From: Purpureocillium takamizusanense
Taxonomy: Eukaryota > Ascomycota > Sordariomycetes > Hypocreales > Ophiocordycipitaceae
Assembly (NCBI RefSeq): GCF_022605165.1
Contig: NC_063074.1
Coordinates: 833,501-897,500, forward strand
DNA length: 64,000 nt
Direction of reading: 5' to 3'
Below, piece by piece: positions 50,312 to 62,593 of the stretch; the stretch's first letter is position 1; each line of letters begins with the position of its first letter. The position numbers and the translations under genes were made by a program. Below the pieces are notes generated by a model. It saw only the letters and a list, made by a program, of their open reading frames with translations, was not told the DNA's origin and ran no database searches.

Positions 50312-52547
50312 CGGCCGTCCGTCAGATGAGGATTTCCTGTCAGGCACACTCTGCAGGAGTCACTTGCAGCGGCTGCAACAGATGTGGCAGGCCGATGCAT
50401 TAGCCAGGTACTTGTGCTTGACATCGTCCGTGGCCAAGGCGATGGCCTGACTGACCCAGCTTGGCTTGTGCAGCAACCTCCTTAGCCTTCGGGCTCAGGT
50501 CTTGACGCCCCGTATTTGCTGGCGAAGACGACACATCACAATGACCCCTCAGCCATCCGCAAAAGGCATCAATTGCATGGCCGGTGGCAGCGCGGCGCTC
50601 CCTACAACGGCACCATTTTTTTGGTTCTTCTTGCATCCACCCTCTTTCGCCCGTAATCCCCGCGTCGGATGCGCTGCGTCCAGTGCGCTGCTGCATGTCC
50701 CACGTGGAGAGCTCCATCGCGACACCCTTCCAGGCCAGGTGCAGCGCTAGCAACCCCTGCCTGCAGCTCAAGCCAGCGTATTGGATGCCCTGCAGCATGC
50801 AGCCCTCTAGAGGTGTGGGAGCCTTGGGTGTCGGACTTGAACCTACCAGCTGGGACGCGTTGGCTTTGTTTTGCACTTGGAGGCCACTTCGTCCGACCTG
50901 CTTGCTGTGCTGGAGAGCGGGTACGACGTCGCGAGGCCCCCTCGGCCCGAGGCTCATGTCATACAGTCTTCCAACGTTTGGGGGTTGGGATTGCGTTCAA
51001 GGAACGAGGGCCAAGCGCGGCCAGCACTTGCGAAGTGTCAGGGGCTTGTATTGATAAGTGGTTTTCCTTCTTAGTTTTCTCTTTGCATTCCTTTTCTTTT
51101 TGGAGTTTTGTGGGGGCTAGTGTCCACGGGAGTCGGGTACAGGACAGGGACGGGATGGGTGATATTGCACACACTTGCTAAGTCTGCTGGCGCGCGCGAA
51201 ACCTAGAAGAACTGGCTCGAGCCAACAAGCATGGTCACAACAAAAATGGTGGTGGCATGTCTCGAATAACACAGACTAGTTATGCAAAATCATTGCATGT
51301 TCAAGACGCAAAATAAAAACGTGCTTGACCGGTTTTACCTTTGTGTGCGTTCTCTACGTTGTCTTGGCAGGCGGCGCAACAGGCTGCCGACACTCAAAGG
51401 ACAAAGGAGAGGGCGAAGCCGCAAAAGAAACTCGACAAGAGATTGCAAGAGATTGCATTTCCCAACAGAGAGGCAGGCAACCATTCCTTACACATTGGTG
51501 GGCCAGTTGCCAATACGCAAAGAAAAAGAAAAAGCAAGTCCCGTCGCTGCGCCATGGCCAGACGGGGAGTGCTCCATAACTTGGCAGCTGATCGTATCGG
51601 AGTCGGCCGGCCTACCCCTTTTCACCATCGCGAGTCGACCAACAACAAGTTGGGCGCGCGGAAGGGCAGCCGTCCCGTCCCCGGAGGCTGAAGCAGGGAA
51701 ACCGTCGCACGACACCGGGAGAGACGGGAAGGATTCTAGAAGAACGCAGGGCCTTTGCGCAGCTTGTCTTTCGCGGCCGCCCAGCAAACCGCCGCTCTGG
51801 CGGTGACTCCACCAGGCACAGCGGCGGCGAGACACGGCCAGAAGGCCGCGGAAACCGGGGTGCCGGGGCCAGTATCCCCCTTCCCCGCCCCATGGCACTC
51901 CGTGTGTCCACACGGATATGCGAAGCGATAGGATGTGTGCATGTCTTGCCTGTCGTGCGCCGTTGCACAGAGATTCGCTGGTGGGGGAAAGGGAGATGTA
52001 AACGGGTGGTGAGGTCCCAGTCTGTGTAACCGTGGCACATGCCAGGGCCCGGGCTGTGGGCATGGACACAAAGGTCGGCGACTGGAGCCAGAGTAGTCGG
52101 ATCGGACTGCATATGCACCCGACAGTTTGTCTTTGTCAAAGCCAGCTCATGCAACGTTGGAGTGGTTGGGCATGGTCTGAGCCTTTGCGACATCGGTGAG
52201 TAAGGAGGTTCAGGGCGCTCAGGTGGACGGTGCTCCCTATAATGAGGCGGCCGGGTTCTAGAGCGCTTTTCATGCAACAGTGTCATGTAAAAGACGTTGT
52301 CGGTCAGAGGACAGATGACGTGGTCCATCTGAATCTTGCCAAGTGGATATGCCCAAGCACCGCCCATCGGGCAGGACCGAAACGCAGCAGCAAGCGTATC
52401 ACAGTCGTGCACCGGTCCTACGACACTGTGAGCGTTGTGATAGATTTAGTTGCCTCTTCCCTCATACCCTCAATGGCTCCCAAAAAGTTGACGCTGAACA
52501 CAGGATGCCAATGGGCAGCAACAGTCCGGGCTTTGTAGCCGCAAGAC
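50312..52547. other. Region between the microprotein and the MOSC gene
   Basis: No supportable gene. Several 100-190-codon open stretches on both strands are mutually overlapping and low in conserved features. An AT-rich patch around 51050-51110 and 51280-51330 may mark the 3' end of the small gene's transcript. Confidence 0.5.
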
Positions 52548-53674
52548 TCATGCGTATTGATAGAAGCACGCGTCGCCCTTTGATTTCCTGGGCCAGTCCC
52601 AGACAGGTCTTTCGGATAATCGTTTTGTGACTGTAATGTCGTCGCCGACCACAATGTGGAGGCCGGTGACACCGCGGGCAAGAAAGCCATACCTGCCAAA
52701 GGAGGGGGCATTCTTGTACCCTTCATCGACGCGTCTATCCGACATGAGCTTTTTGAGAACGATGCCGCGTTCTCCCTTTGCGATGCGACCAGTGTCGTAG
52801 TCGATATTAATAGACGAGCAGCGGTTGCAGAGCTTGGTGAGTGTGAAGGCCGGGGCGCCGTGAAGAGAGAGCTCGGACCAAAAGTCTTCTTCAAATTCGT
52901 CACTGGCGTCAACAACGAGGTTGGGGCGGAACTTCCACATCTCCATGTCGCCTTCTGAGAGACGAGCAGACACGTTGCGGAGGGACTGCTCGTTGGTTAT
53001 GAGGAATGGTGCCATATCCGAGAAGACCAGCCAAGGAGGCTCCCGAAGAGGCGAAGCGCCGAGCCCGGGCAAATACCCAGAGACGGTAGAGAGCCAACCT
53101 GTGGACGTCGCGCGATTTTCCTCGTCTTGCGGCGCGAATGTTCCGAGAATGGGGCGTCGTTGATCGCCAATGTAGAGGAGAACGGTTTCAAACCCGAAGC
53201 ACGCACTGAACCACTCATCGTAAGGTGCGCCCATGCGGTATGCATTCACCATGCTTTGATGAAGATTGACGTCGACCCTCTTCAATCCTGACAGGTCCGG
53301 ATTCAGAGGCACCTCAAGCTCATCGTCTTGAAGCGGGTGATGGGGTACAAGCGGCCCATCCTTGGAGGCCAGATAGCGAACGCGGATCACGCCGTGCTGA
53401 TCTTGACTGTCCGCCACGACCAGCTCCTGCTGAAATAGGCTGCATTCAGGATTCCCCGAAAGCTGAATCTTGGTAAGCTCTCCTCCGGCATTGACGCGGC
53501 AAAGCATGAAGCGGCGGTCATGCTCGACGCCTTGCGGGCCAAGATGGGCCTTCGCAAGCGCGATGCCACGAAGGGCTTTGATGGGATAGACGTAAATCTG
53601 ATGTGACGAGTCAGCTCAGAGTGGCACCCTCGGACGTAGATATGCATGGGCTTTCTCACTGCCGTGAGCTTCAT
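52548..53674 (-). CDS. MOSC-domain protein (mARC/MOSC_N-type molybdenum cofactor protein)
   Basis: Two exons on the minus strand, 53674-53660 (MKLTA only) and 53597-52548, giving 354 residues. The intron has donor GTGAGA, branch GCTGACTC and acceptor CATCAG, and restores MKLTAIYVYPIKALRGIALA, the typical start of the MOSC N-terminal beta-barrel. The segment EHDRRFMLCRVNAGG follows. The MOSC core contains FRPNLVVD (about 228-231), and LCNRCSSINIDYDTG with C262 and C265; the second Cys sits where mARC-type proteins carry the Mo-coordinating cysteine before the VDPDTG-like strand. The family binds molybdenum cofactor and reduces N-hydroxylated compounds or transfers sulfur. The exact substrate is unknown. 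No mitochondrial leader or membrane anchor is seen. Confidence 0.88.
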
Positions 53675-54308
53675 CACTCCAGTGTCAAAATGATAGACTG
53701 GTTGCAAATGGTGATGATGTGAAGGTGATGGAGGGGTCGGGCGTGGCTGGTGAGGTTGTGGAAGTTCGGAATATGGCCTGACTGAGCGTAGCCTGCCGTG
53801 CCTGCGTAGATATGGCAAAGGAAAAGTGGGCTGGCGAGAGGCGCGCCCTTCGAGAACATTGTCGTCATCCATCGCCTTGACTCGACTCGACTGGCCGCCA
53901 GAATAAAATCTGAGCGGGCGGGCAAGCACGTGTGCGACGCCTTCTGCTGCCTCTTATGGCCTTGAGCAGATGTTCAGCAATGTCTGGAGACTGCCCCGAG
54001 CCACCTTAGTACCTAAGATAAGGTAGCTCGCTCAAAAAGGGTTCTTGAGAGGCAGGTGCGGTCCAGTTTGATGCCGCTTGCCGCGTCAGGCAGCGGAACT
54101 GGACGTCAAGGTTTCTTCAGCGGCCCAAGGCACCTGACATGAGGTTAGTACTACAGAGTAAACTGTAACTACCTAAGGTGGTATTACCTTAGTAGTTTAG
54201 GTACAATGCCTACTTTGGTTGTAAGTTAGGTAGGTTAGTAGTGGCTGCTAACTACTAGGTACTAAACTACCTAAGGTACCTACTCAATTAGCCTACTATG
54301 TACCTAAG
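53675..54308. other. MOSC gene upstream region
   Basis: The MOSC promoter lies here. The distal half (about 54005-54308) is AT-richer and packed with CTACCTAAGGTA-like palindromic units that run up to the inverted-repeat element. Confidence 0.55.
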
Positions 54309-54521
54309 GTACCGTATAAACTCGCGAAATTCGGCACTGCCCCACAGCGGGAGGTCAGGGTTCATGTCAGGCACTTACCTCAGAGAAGGCATCCGTCACC
54401 CTCATTTCATTGAAATCATCTCGCTCATCGTGTTCTTGGAGAGTTGAGCCAATGAATCCCTTGTCATTGTGGTTTCACTTGAAAGTGGGGCAGTGCCGAA
54501 TTTCGCGAGTTTATACGGTAC
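54309..54521. mobile_element. MITE-like element with 37-bp terminal inverted repeats
   Basis: The segment 54309-54345 is an exact inverted copy of 54485-54521 (37 of 37 positions by eye), with a 139-bp spacer that codes for nothing recognisable. If the outer edges are set just inside the terminal TA dinucleotides (54310-54311 and 54519-54520), the element is flanked by TA on both sides, as expected for a Tc1/mariner or Fot1/pogo-type target duplication. Total size about 213 bp and no transposase, so I call it a non-autonomous MITE. I saw no second copy in the window, so family assignment is inference. Confidence 0.75.
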
Positions 54522-54899
54522 TTCGCAAGCCTGTACCTGACCGAGCGACAGTCCTGCTCACCCCGCCTTGGGCAGTTACGATCGATATCGCCCTGATGGA
54601 AGTCCCCCAACCCTTTCCTCGAAAATGGCGATGCGAGCCTACACCGAGTCATCCAACGGCTTGGTTTTAGACACTCCGCTCCTCCACGACAAGGCATGAT
54701 CAGTCGATCAACAAGGAAGTTTCCACTCTTCGCACCGACTCTGCTTCATGGCCAATCGCACGACGAGGTTGTGGTGATCAACACAGTCGCCTTCTCGCCT
54801 GGCCGACAGGACGAGGGATGCTGGCTGCGCCAACGAGACTGCCCGGTATCGTAATCAGCCCGCCACGCTGCCTGGCGGCATCTCCATCGCAAGGCCGTG
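54522..54899. other. Region between the MITE and the formamidase gene
   Basis: Formamidase 3' sequence; no gene seen. Confidence 0.5.
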
Positions 54900-55856
54900 T
54901 CATGCCTCGTCTCCGTCGCCTACAAAAATGCTCAACGGGATCGCGCACGCAACAGCATAGTGCGGCATGTCCACCGCCTCCACAATCTTGAGATCCGCCA
55001 CCACTGAGCACAGCATGTACGCCTCCTCCCTCGAAAGACCCTTCTCGCCTTGCAGCCAGTCGATGGCGCTCCTCACGCTCTTGCGCATCGCCTCCCGGGG
55101 GTCTGCGTCAATGCCGACCGCAGCGTACTCCTGGCCGCGCTGGGGGGTCTGCGGCGACGTGGGGGCCGTCAGATAATGCGGCGACTGCACCCACGGCTTG
55201 GCCTTTTCGACTGTGAGCCGGAGCCGCGCCGTCATGGGCGTCTCTATGGCCGTGCCGCACACCTCGCCGTCTCCTTGGGCTGCGTGCCCGTCGCCACAAC
55301 TGAAAAGGGCTCCCGCCGTCTGTACAGGCAGGTAGAGGCTGGATCCCTCGGTGACGTGCTTGCAGTCGATGTTGCCGCCCCAATGGTACGGCGGAATGGT
55401 GGCAAACTCGCCGTCGGTGGGCGGCGCGACACCCATGACGCCCAAGAAGGGTCGCGTGGGCACTCGGATGCCCTTTCCGAACACTGCGTAGCCCTTGTTA
55501 AGGGTTGTGAGATCCCATATCTTGAGCTGCCCCGTCGGGAACTCGTCGCAGAGAAGACCGAAGCCGGGCAGGATGGCGGTCCACCCGTACGATGCCGGCG
55601 TCAGACCGAGGACGTCAACGCGCAAAACATCCCCCGGCTCTGCTCCCTCGACGAAGACGGGGCCAAAGGCGGGGTCAGCCTGCGCCGAGTCGAGACCGGG
55701 GAGGTCGGCTTGCGTCGTGGCTGGCGTGATCTGGTTGTTGAAGCCGTCCCGGAGCTCAAAGGTGAGTTCGCTGCCGGATGGCACAGTGAGGGCGGGGGGG
55801 AGGTTCTTGGACCACTTCAAGTGGATGTTGGACGGCGTTATGTGAGCGTGCGCCAT
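54900..55856 (-). CDS. Acetamidase/formamidase family amidohydrolase
   Basis: Intronless, 318 residues. The start at 55856 (MAHAHITPSNIHLKWSKNLP) matches the family start; upstream in-frame sequence to 56009 is not conserved. The FmdA/AmdA beta fold is clear: GFNNQITPATTQADLPGLD, GPVFVEGAEPGDVLRVDVL, then the signature GNIDCKHVTEGSSLYLPVQ and ALFSCGDGHAAQGDGEVCG (about 175-215), which holds the metal-binding Asp, His and Glu residues of the family. The last part has the DLKIVEAVDMPHYAVACAIP strand. These enzymes hydrolyse formamide or short aliphatic amides to ammonia plus carboxylate and serve nitrogen use. Cytosolic location is likely since no signal peptide is seen. Whether formamide or acetamide is preferred cannot be read from sequence. 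Confidence 0.92.
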   Translation of the reverse strand: MAHAHITPSNIHLKWSKNLPPALTVPSGSELTFELRDGFNNQITPATTQADLPGLDSAQADPAFGPVFVEGAEPGDVLRVDVLGLTPASYGWTAILPGFGLLCDEFPTGQLKIWDLTTLNKGYAVFGKGIRVPTRPFLGVMGVAPPTDGEFATIPPYHWGGNIDCKHVTEGSSLYLPVQTAGALFSCGDGHAAQGDGEVCGTAIETPMTARLRLTVEKAKPWVQSPHYLTAPTSPQTPQRGQEYAAVGIDADPREAMRKSVRSAIDWLQGEKGLSREEAYMLCSVVADLKIVEAVDMPHYAVACAIPLSIFVGDGDEA

Positions 55857-58800
55857 TATTTGCTGCAGGTGAGTCTGTCTGCGGGCGCGTTGAACAGCCC
55901 AGTTGCCACGGTGTTCTTCGTTGTCGTGGATAGAATTATCCCGACGGCGCAAGAATGAGCAAGGGGGGCCACTTTGAAGCCGCCCAAATGCCGGGACGTG
56001 GAGACTCAAGAGGCCACCTTAATAATGCACCCACTGAAAAGGCTATCGCGTCGTGCCGCCAAGCAAGGGCAGTCCCAGGAATGATGGTTCTTGGGGGGCC
56101 GTTTGGACAAATCAGGCGCAGAGCCCCCGTGGTAGCTATTTACGAGCAAAGGACAATGACAGTCTGTGAGGTCTCAATACCTCGAAGGGACGATGGGTGC
56201 GGGGAGGTGAGTTGAAGATTTGTGAACGACGATGACGACCCCGCGGCAACCCGCTGCTCAGCAAGTATGACAAGGCAAAGGCACCAAACACGGCAGGTCG
56301 CTGACAGCGTCCTTGTCCCGAGGCCGACCCTTGCCGCCCGCTTTTTAGACTTGTCGAAAACTCGACTTCACCATGGCTGACGATGAGCAAGGGACAGGGT
56401 CCCCGGCTTGGCCGTGGATCCTGTATTTCCACAGTACTAATAATGAGCAGACGCATTCTGCACAACAATATAGCCTCTCGGACACGTCTCTCCCTTTTAC
56501 CTGCAAATGGTGCGAGTGTTTCACCGACTCTATCTATGTAGATGCCCGCCCACACTGACGCAACGAAAAGCTTGCATCAAGTTGTGTTTCCATCTGGTTT
56601 GCTTCCTGTACTATAGCACTCCGTCAACCTAGCGCGGCCAACCTGGCGCGGCTTGCTTCTCCTCATCGGCCCGAGCTCGCTTGAGGGTCGCAACAACATC
56701 ACCTCACCAAACACGCAACTGCGCATGTAGTACGTACAGCAGACGACGGGGTACGATGGGTCGTTTGGCCATTGTGCTGATGCTTGCCACGTTGGTGGGG
56801 AGGCTCAACCCGACTTCTTCTTTTCCTTTTTTTTTTCTTTTACACATGTGAACAATTACCATACTACCGCCTCTCTCTCTCTCAACTTCGAGACGCCCGC
56901 TGTTCCACCTATGGCGGCGGGTGCCGCAGCGATCGACCCCATCGTACAAAGCCAGAGCTGCACAAGGTGTCGTCGACTGCGTGCCAGGCGGTGCCACGGC
57001 CAACCTGACGCTGGTCCGGTCTGGTCTGTATACTCCCCAACCGTCCTCGCGCAGGTCGCCAGTGTTCGTTGTCGGATCGCAACTGACTCTTACCCTAGTA
57101 GAGTTAACGATAACCTGGCTCTCGCAGGTGCTGTAAGCCGAGGTTGGGCACACACGTACCTCGTACAGTCGGCACGGCGGGGGATGAAGAGGAAATGCCG
57201 ACCGGGGTCATTCTATCCAGAGACGACGGAACTATAAGCCCGACCAAGGAAGGCATCTCCAACGTCCCTCACGCCAAATGATCACATACATCGAATTGCT
57301 ACTGCTTCCAAGTCATGCACGCAGCGCGCAACAACCTGCGAAATGCGGGAGAGCACAACCGAGACGAAAGGCAAGGTCTCGTGGCCCCGGGGACACACGC
57401 CCAGGCTTGCCGCAGGCCCAAACAAGACAAGAGTGTTTTATCTCTGGCGGCAATATGGCGACGCATGGCCTCTGTTCTACTACTACGTTACTATGTATCC
57501 CGAGACTACAGGCTGAGCCCTCAGCGACTAACGGGCGCTTTTTGTCGCCGCGCCGTGGCTCGCATGGGCCTGAACCTGCTGTTTCCCCCATGCGTCATAC
57601 CCCGTAACTTGAGGCAACTTTCGAAAACAAAGCGTTTCCATGCATGTGCTACGCTCTCACAGCTCTGGCTACGGTCCAAAAGCCAGCGTCGAACAATCGG
57701 GGAGGTGCGGGCCGATGCCGGCGTGCCCTCTTGCTTGCTGCGCCGCGGTGTCAATACTACGCTTCCCAATCGATGAGTGCAGCTATTTGGTATGTGTTGC
57801 GGATATGCCTGCTACCTGCTGTGCCTCACTTTTACCTAGGTGTGCAGCTGTGCCGCGACACACATTCTGGAACATTATCCACGTTTGCTCGGGCCCTGCC
57901 GAAGTCGGTCCAGAACGTGCTCCATCGCCTTCCTCGCTCGGGGTCGTCACGCGGACGCATGAAACATATCTTGAATAATCCCTGCACTGTCAATCAAAAT
58001 CCTACCGAACCCAGGGCTCCTACTGGCGTTCTTGCCGGCCGCTGACTCGGGCAACCTTGTCGACAGGCACGATGAAACGTGTCGATGTCAGTGTCCATGA
58101 GGAGTGCAGACAGAGTCCCCTGATTCGGTAAGGGCATGCCATTGTTAGGCACAGGGCTGCGCCTGGTTCACGACATCATCGAGGTACGTCCGGAAACTAG
58201 CTACCCATGACCCAAACCAGCTTTCACAGCTTCGTTGGCTGACAGGGCGTCGCACGTAGATGCACTTGGTTTGGTAGCCCGCCATCCTGGTCTCTCTGGG
58301 CGCAAAGATGCTCTCCGTCATATTTGCCTTGCTACACGTGTTACAAGAAGTTTTACACACAGTGACATATCGGCAGCGGCGATAACCGGAGCTGTAGGTG
58401 ACGGCACTGCTGTATGCGCACCTGGCAAAGACCGACCATGGTCTGGTCATGACCCATGCATATGTGTGGCGGTCCCTGTACCAGATGGCAAGCTCTAGAA
58501 GTCGCGTTGTTTGCTTCTTCTGCGTTCAGCGCTCGAGGGCCCCCTCCCTTGGTGGCTTTCAGCGTGATGACCCCATCGGCAACCAGTGCCGATACTATGG
58601 ATGGCCTGTCGCTGGTCAACGATTGCAGCCGAGATTCGCCATTGGTACACATCATCGAATGGTGGACGCAGCTGGAGATTCCTGGTACGGTTGCGCGTCT
58701 CCGGGCATTTGATGCTGGCACCGAAAGCGTCCGTGTTCGATGACCCAGCCGGGAAGGTGTCGACACACGCGGCGTCTCGGCGTCATTCTCGACGGGGCTG

Positions 58801-60548
58801 TGACCGGGACTAGACACGGTCAGTCCGTTTGTCGCCCCGGTTTGGACAGTCGCTATCTGGGATGCTTGGCCTAGGGTAAGATGGCCAAATGGGTCGACGG
58901 GGTAAACATTGCCAGCCTACCGCAGGACAAGCTATACTGTACAGCCTCACATCGTTGCCGCTTCGCAAGAGGCATTGCTTTTCCAGGCAGCCTGCCGTCG
59001 AACGGGTAGCTGAACCACGGTGGGCAGACAGACGAGCACATTGAGCACGCCTGGAGAGGCTCGAGCCTTTAGAGGCACAGGATCAACGTGTGACGGGTAG
59101 GGCACGGATAATGCGGAAGTAAAGCTATCGCACAGGTAAAAGCAGCTGACCATTACAATGGTGGAAAGGTGGCACATAGTCGAGGCTGAATGCAGAGGTG
59201 AGGAGGCACGTTTCGGGTGCTGTGGCGAGGTCTAGTGTAGACTGATGGCTTGCCGATCACCGCGGAAGAGACGACTCTTGGACTCATCAAGTCAGGTTTG
59301 TTGAAGCCCCTCTGGGGCATCAGGTCAGCCCAGGCCAACCACGAGAAGTACAACACGGGCTGCACTGCAGACGGTTTAGTTTTGTGCTGGGTGGTGCTGT
59401 TTCTTGCCGCCCAAGCGCTGCTCTGCTCGTACGTAGCCACAGCATTTTGACACATGAGGAGGCCGCGTCAACCACGCGGCAGCTGGAGCCGAGAGGGCCA
59501 CGCCGTGCGGGCCAAGGTCGAGACCGGCCAAGCGGCACCCTCGACAGTTCGGCTGCGGGGCGCTGGAGAGGGGTTCGAAACGCCAGAGCCCCGTGGCTTG
59601 CGCCGTTTTGAGCTTGATGAAGCCGTTTTGGAAGCCGTACGCCAGCACGACGGGACGGACGGCGCCATGATGGTTGGGGGAGAGGGGGGGCGCCGACAGC
59701 TTCAGGGCCAAGGGGGTGGTGGCTGGCGCGTCCGTTGCGGGGCTCGAAACATGCTCCTCCTGTCGTTCTGTGCTGTGACTGAAGTGCAGGAGAAAAGAGA
59801 GCGCAGAGTGTACGAAGCTGGTAGTGGTTCTGGGACCCGTAGATGCGCGGCACGAAGCTGCAGGGCGGGAGCTTCTCTTACATTGTGTTTCAGGACGCGG
59901 GGGGAAACAGTGGTGGAGAACAGGATTGGATCGATCAGAAGCAGTTCCGCCGCAGCATTCGGGTGTCACCACGACTGCTCGGGTGCAGATGGATTTGCCA
60001 GTGGCGTCGCTGCGCATCACCTGGCGACTGCGGGCTGAGTGGAGCGGCAGGCAGGCCAGTCAAGGCGGCTTGGTTTATCGACGACATCTCCAGGGGGGAG
60101 GGTCCGGTCCTTGTCGACGATGGCGCTGCAGAGAGCGCGGGCGCCTCCCGTCTTGTTGGACGCTCGGCATCCTCTGTCATGCCAGACGAGGCTTGCCGGG
60201 CATGCTCCAGAGGTTGCGCGCGCGGCTTCGTACCGTGGGCGTTGGGCGCCATGGGCATCTCCACTCCGGGCGTCTGGGGGTCATCCATGGATCCATTGAG
60301 GCGACGTGGATGCTGGGCTTCTCCAGGGACTGGCAGGACAGGGACTGACTGGGTGCGCTGCACTCCCTGGATGAGACTTGCCGGCCAATCATGCCGGCGT
60401 CAGGGTCATGCTCAGTGGTGACTGACTAAAACGGGTCGTTTTGAGAACAACCAGCACACGGGGTAACAAAGTATCATACTATATGTACGTACGGGGTGGA
60501 CGTCGACGGGCGACTGCTCGTATCGATGAGACCAGGCAGGTCTTTCAG

Positions 60549-60581
60549 TGGTAGTGGTAGTGGTGGTGGTGGTGGTGGTGG
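60549..60581. repeat. GTG/GTA trinucleotide repeat
   Basis: An imperfect tract of GTG units with a few GTA variants at its left side. Confidence 0.85.
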
Positions 60582-61944
60582 ATGCAGCAGCAGATAGTAC
60601 AGGAAAGCATGGCCCAAAGCACCGCATGCACCGCAAAGAAAACAGAGCAGAACATGACGACGTTCTGGATAGAGGCTGCACACGCATTCTAGGCATCTGA
60701 GTGGTTGATGGGCAGTGAAGATCTGACGAAGATCGCGGCCCCATCCAAGTCTGTCTGTCGTCCAACGACTCGCTGCGAAGCTCGCATTCGAGCGAGGGAG
60801 GGGACGATCGCCGGCAGAGACATTCTTTCCAGGAAGGAACGAGGAAGACGGCGCGTCAGAGTCTAGAGTCGGAGCCAGTCAGACTCGCACTTGCCTTTCT
60901 TATTCCCTTTCCAGCCATCAGTGTGCTGTGCCTTGGCTCCTGCCTCCTTGCCGGTTCACCTGTGAGGTACCAAACAAACACTTTCAAGTCTGTACTTAAG
61001 ACACTCTCCCTGCCCCTTCCCTCCCGTCTCAAGAGCGTCTTGGGCTTTTCTCCCCTCCGCCTTGGCCTCCGCCTCAGTCTCAGTCTCAGTCTCCTCCTCC
61101 CCCTTCTCCCCTCCTCGCCCTTACTCTTGCTCTTGCTCTGACTCTTGCTCTTTGCTCCTCCTCTCGCCCGGCCCTCCACTTCCCCGCAATACAGCATCAA
61201 TCGTCGCCGTATCGCAACGCACAAACGACAAACGGTGCAGGAAGGGAGCCTCGCTCTGACTGGCACATTCGCCGCTCCGCTTTGCCGCCGATCACGCGAG
61301 CGCAACCAAGACCAGGCCGACTGCGACGACTATTGGCCCCCGTGGCGTGAGGCTGGCTGCGAGATAGATGACGAACAGCCGGTTGGTCCCGCGGCAACGG
61401 AAGTGCACCACACCATCCACACCGCACACCACACCATCCACGTCGCCCTCGACCGCATCCCTGCCCGCCTGCCTGCCGCCGCCGGTCTTCGTCGCCCAGT
61501 GCCAAATCCCGAGCATCCAAAACAGACCAAGCGACCTCCATCCGTCTCTTGGGCTTGCTCCCTCAGGCCTAGCACCACGGGACCCCAGCCTGTGTGTTGA
61601 GTTAGAATCCGTGCAGTGTTAGTCGACGCCAGGACAATCTCAGGCTCGCAGACAGACAGCGGGCCGTGGACCCAACGCCAGTGCCCCCGAACCAACAACC
61701 GCCGCCCATCTTCATCTGAAGATTTTGCTTTCAATCCTACTTCCCTTTTTTTATATATATACTCTTTGTTGTCCTGCTTTATTGTCATACCTTTCTTCCC
61801 CCTTCTGGGTACTTTCTGGTCTTCCTGTTGGCACCCCCCTGTGCTGTGCACATGGCCAGCGCAGACTTTGTCGCTGTCACAAGAGCTTATTCCGACGCTT
61901 GTCTACGTTCTGATTCCTTCCCCCGTGACCTGATGGTGCCCGCC

Positions 61945-61965
61945 ACGACGACGACGACGACGACG
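61945..61965. repeat. (ACG)7 microsatellite
   Basis: Seven perfect ACG units, lying in the presumed leader of the acetyltransferase gene. Confidence 0.85.
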
Positions 61966-62593
61966 ACAGCATCAAACCGCTCCTCGTTATTACCTCGCCG
62001 TATCTGCCATATCTACTACGCAAGATGGAGCATGGTGGTGTCCGCGAGCTGGACCTGAGCAACTGCGCACCCAGCCTCATGGCCGACAGGGTCGGGGTCG
62101 CGCCAGGCCTACGATGCAGCGCTGGTGAGTGAACGCTTTTTTTCTCTCTCGGGTCGTTCGTCTTCACATTTGTGTCTCTCACGGGAAGCTCGAGCGTGAT
62201 TTACAGTCATGCGTCGACAAGGCAGTCGACCGAGGTGAGAGACTCTTCGGTTTCGGCTGCACGGCGGTCTGCGAGGGTCTGGACCCTGGCCTTTGACCCC
62301 AATGCCAAACGCCACAGGTTGGCACAAGGGTCAGGGTACCCTACTAGATCCGACTCGCGCCGGCACGCTTGGAGCGCGCCGCACGCCTTGCGTCGTCAAC
62401 GACAATGGCGACTGGTGGACCATGGTCTCTTTTCGACGTCACTGCTGCGCCGTCGAGCAGCACAATTGGCTGGCCTCGCTCGCTCCTCTCGTTCACTTAC
62501 CAACTCATTCTCGTTTGCTCATTTTGCCATCACATGAGAGCCTTTCATGATACAGCAGGACGCTGTCGGTTCATACGGCGCTAACGTCAATAG

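Larger units (their letters stand above)
55857..62593. other. Gene-poor region between formamidase and acetyltransferase genes
   Basis: No domain-bearing gene found. It contains a T-rich run near 56824-56842, GTG-rich repeats at 60549-60581, a TCAGTC repeat at about 61073-61093, a TATATATATA stretch at 61752-61761 and an ACG tract at 61945-61965. Open stretches at 58353-58817 and 59376-60421 look mildly protein-like in more than one frame but carry nothing I can name. The region after about 60900 is pyrimidine-rich on the plus strand and probably includes the promoter and leader of the acetyltransferase gene. Confidence 0.45.

Noticed and set aside
56848..57237. CTRCRRLRARRC segment resembling a Zn2Cys6 DNA-binding motif
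   Set aside because: Spacing is C-x2-C-x7-C rather than C-x2-C-x6-C, the following three cysteines are absent, and no Pro-containing linker or middle homology region follows.
59376..60421. Long overlapping open frames on both strands
   Set aside because: Plus and minus frames of 140-215 codons overlap one another; none shows a family motif or plausible splicing, so none is called.
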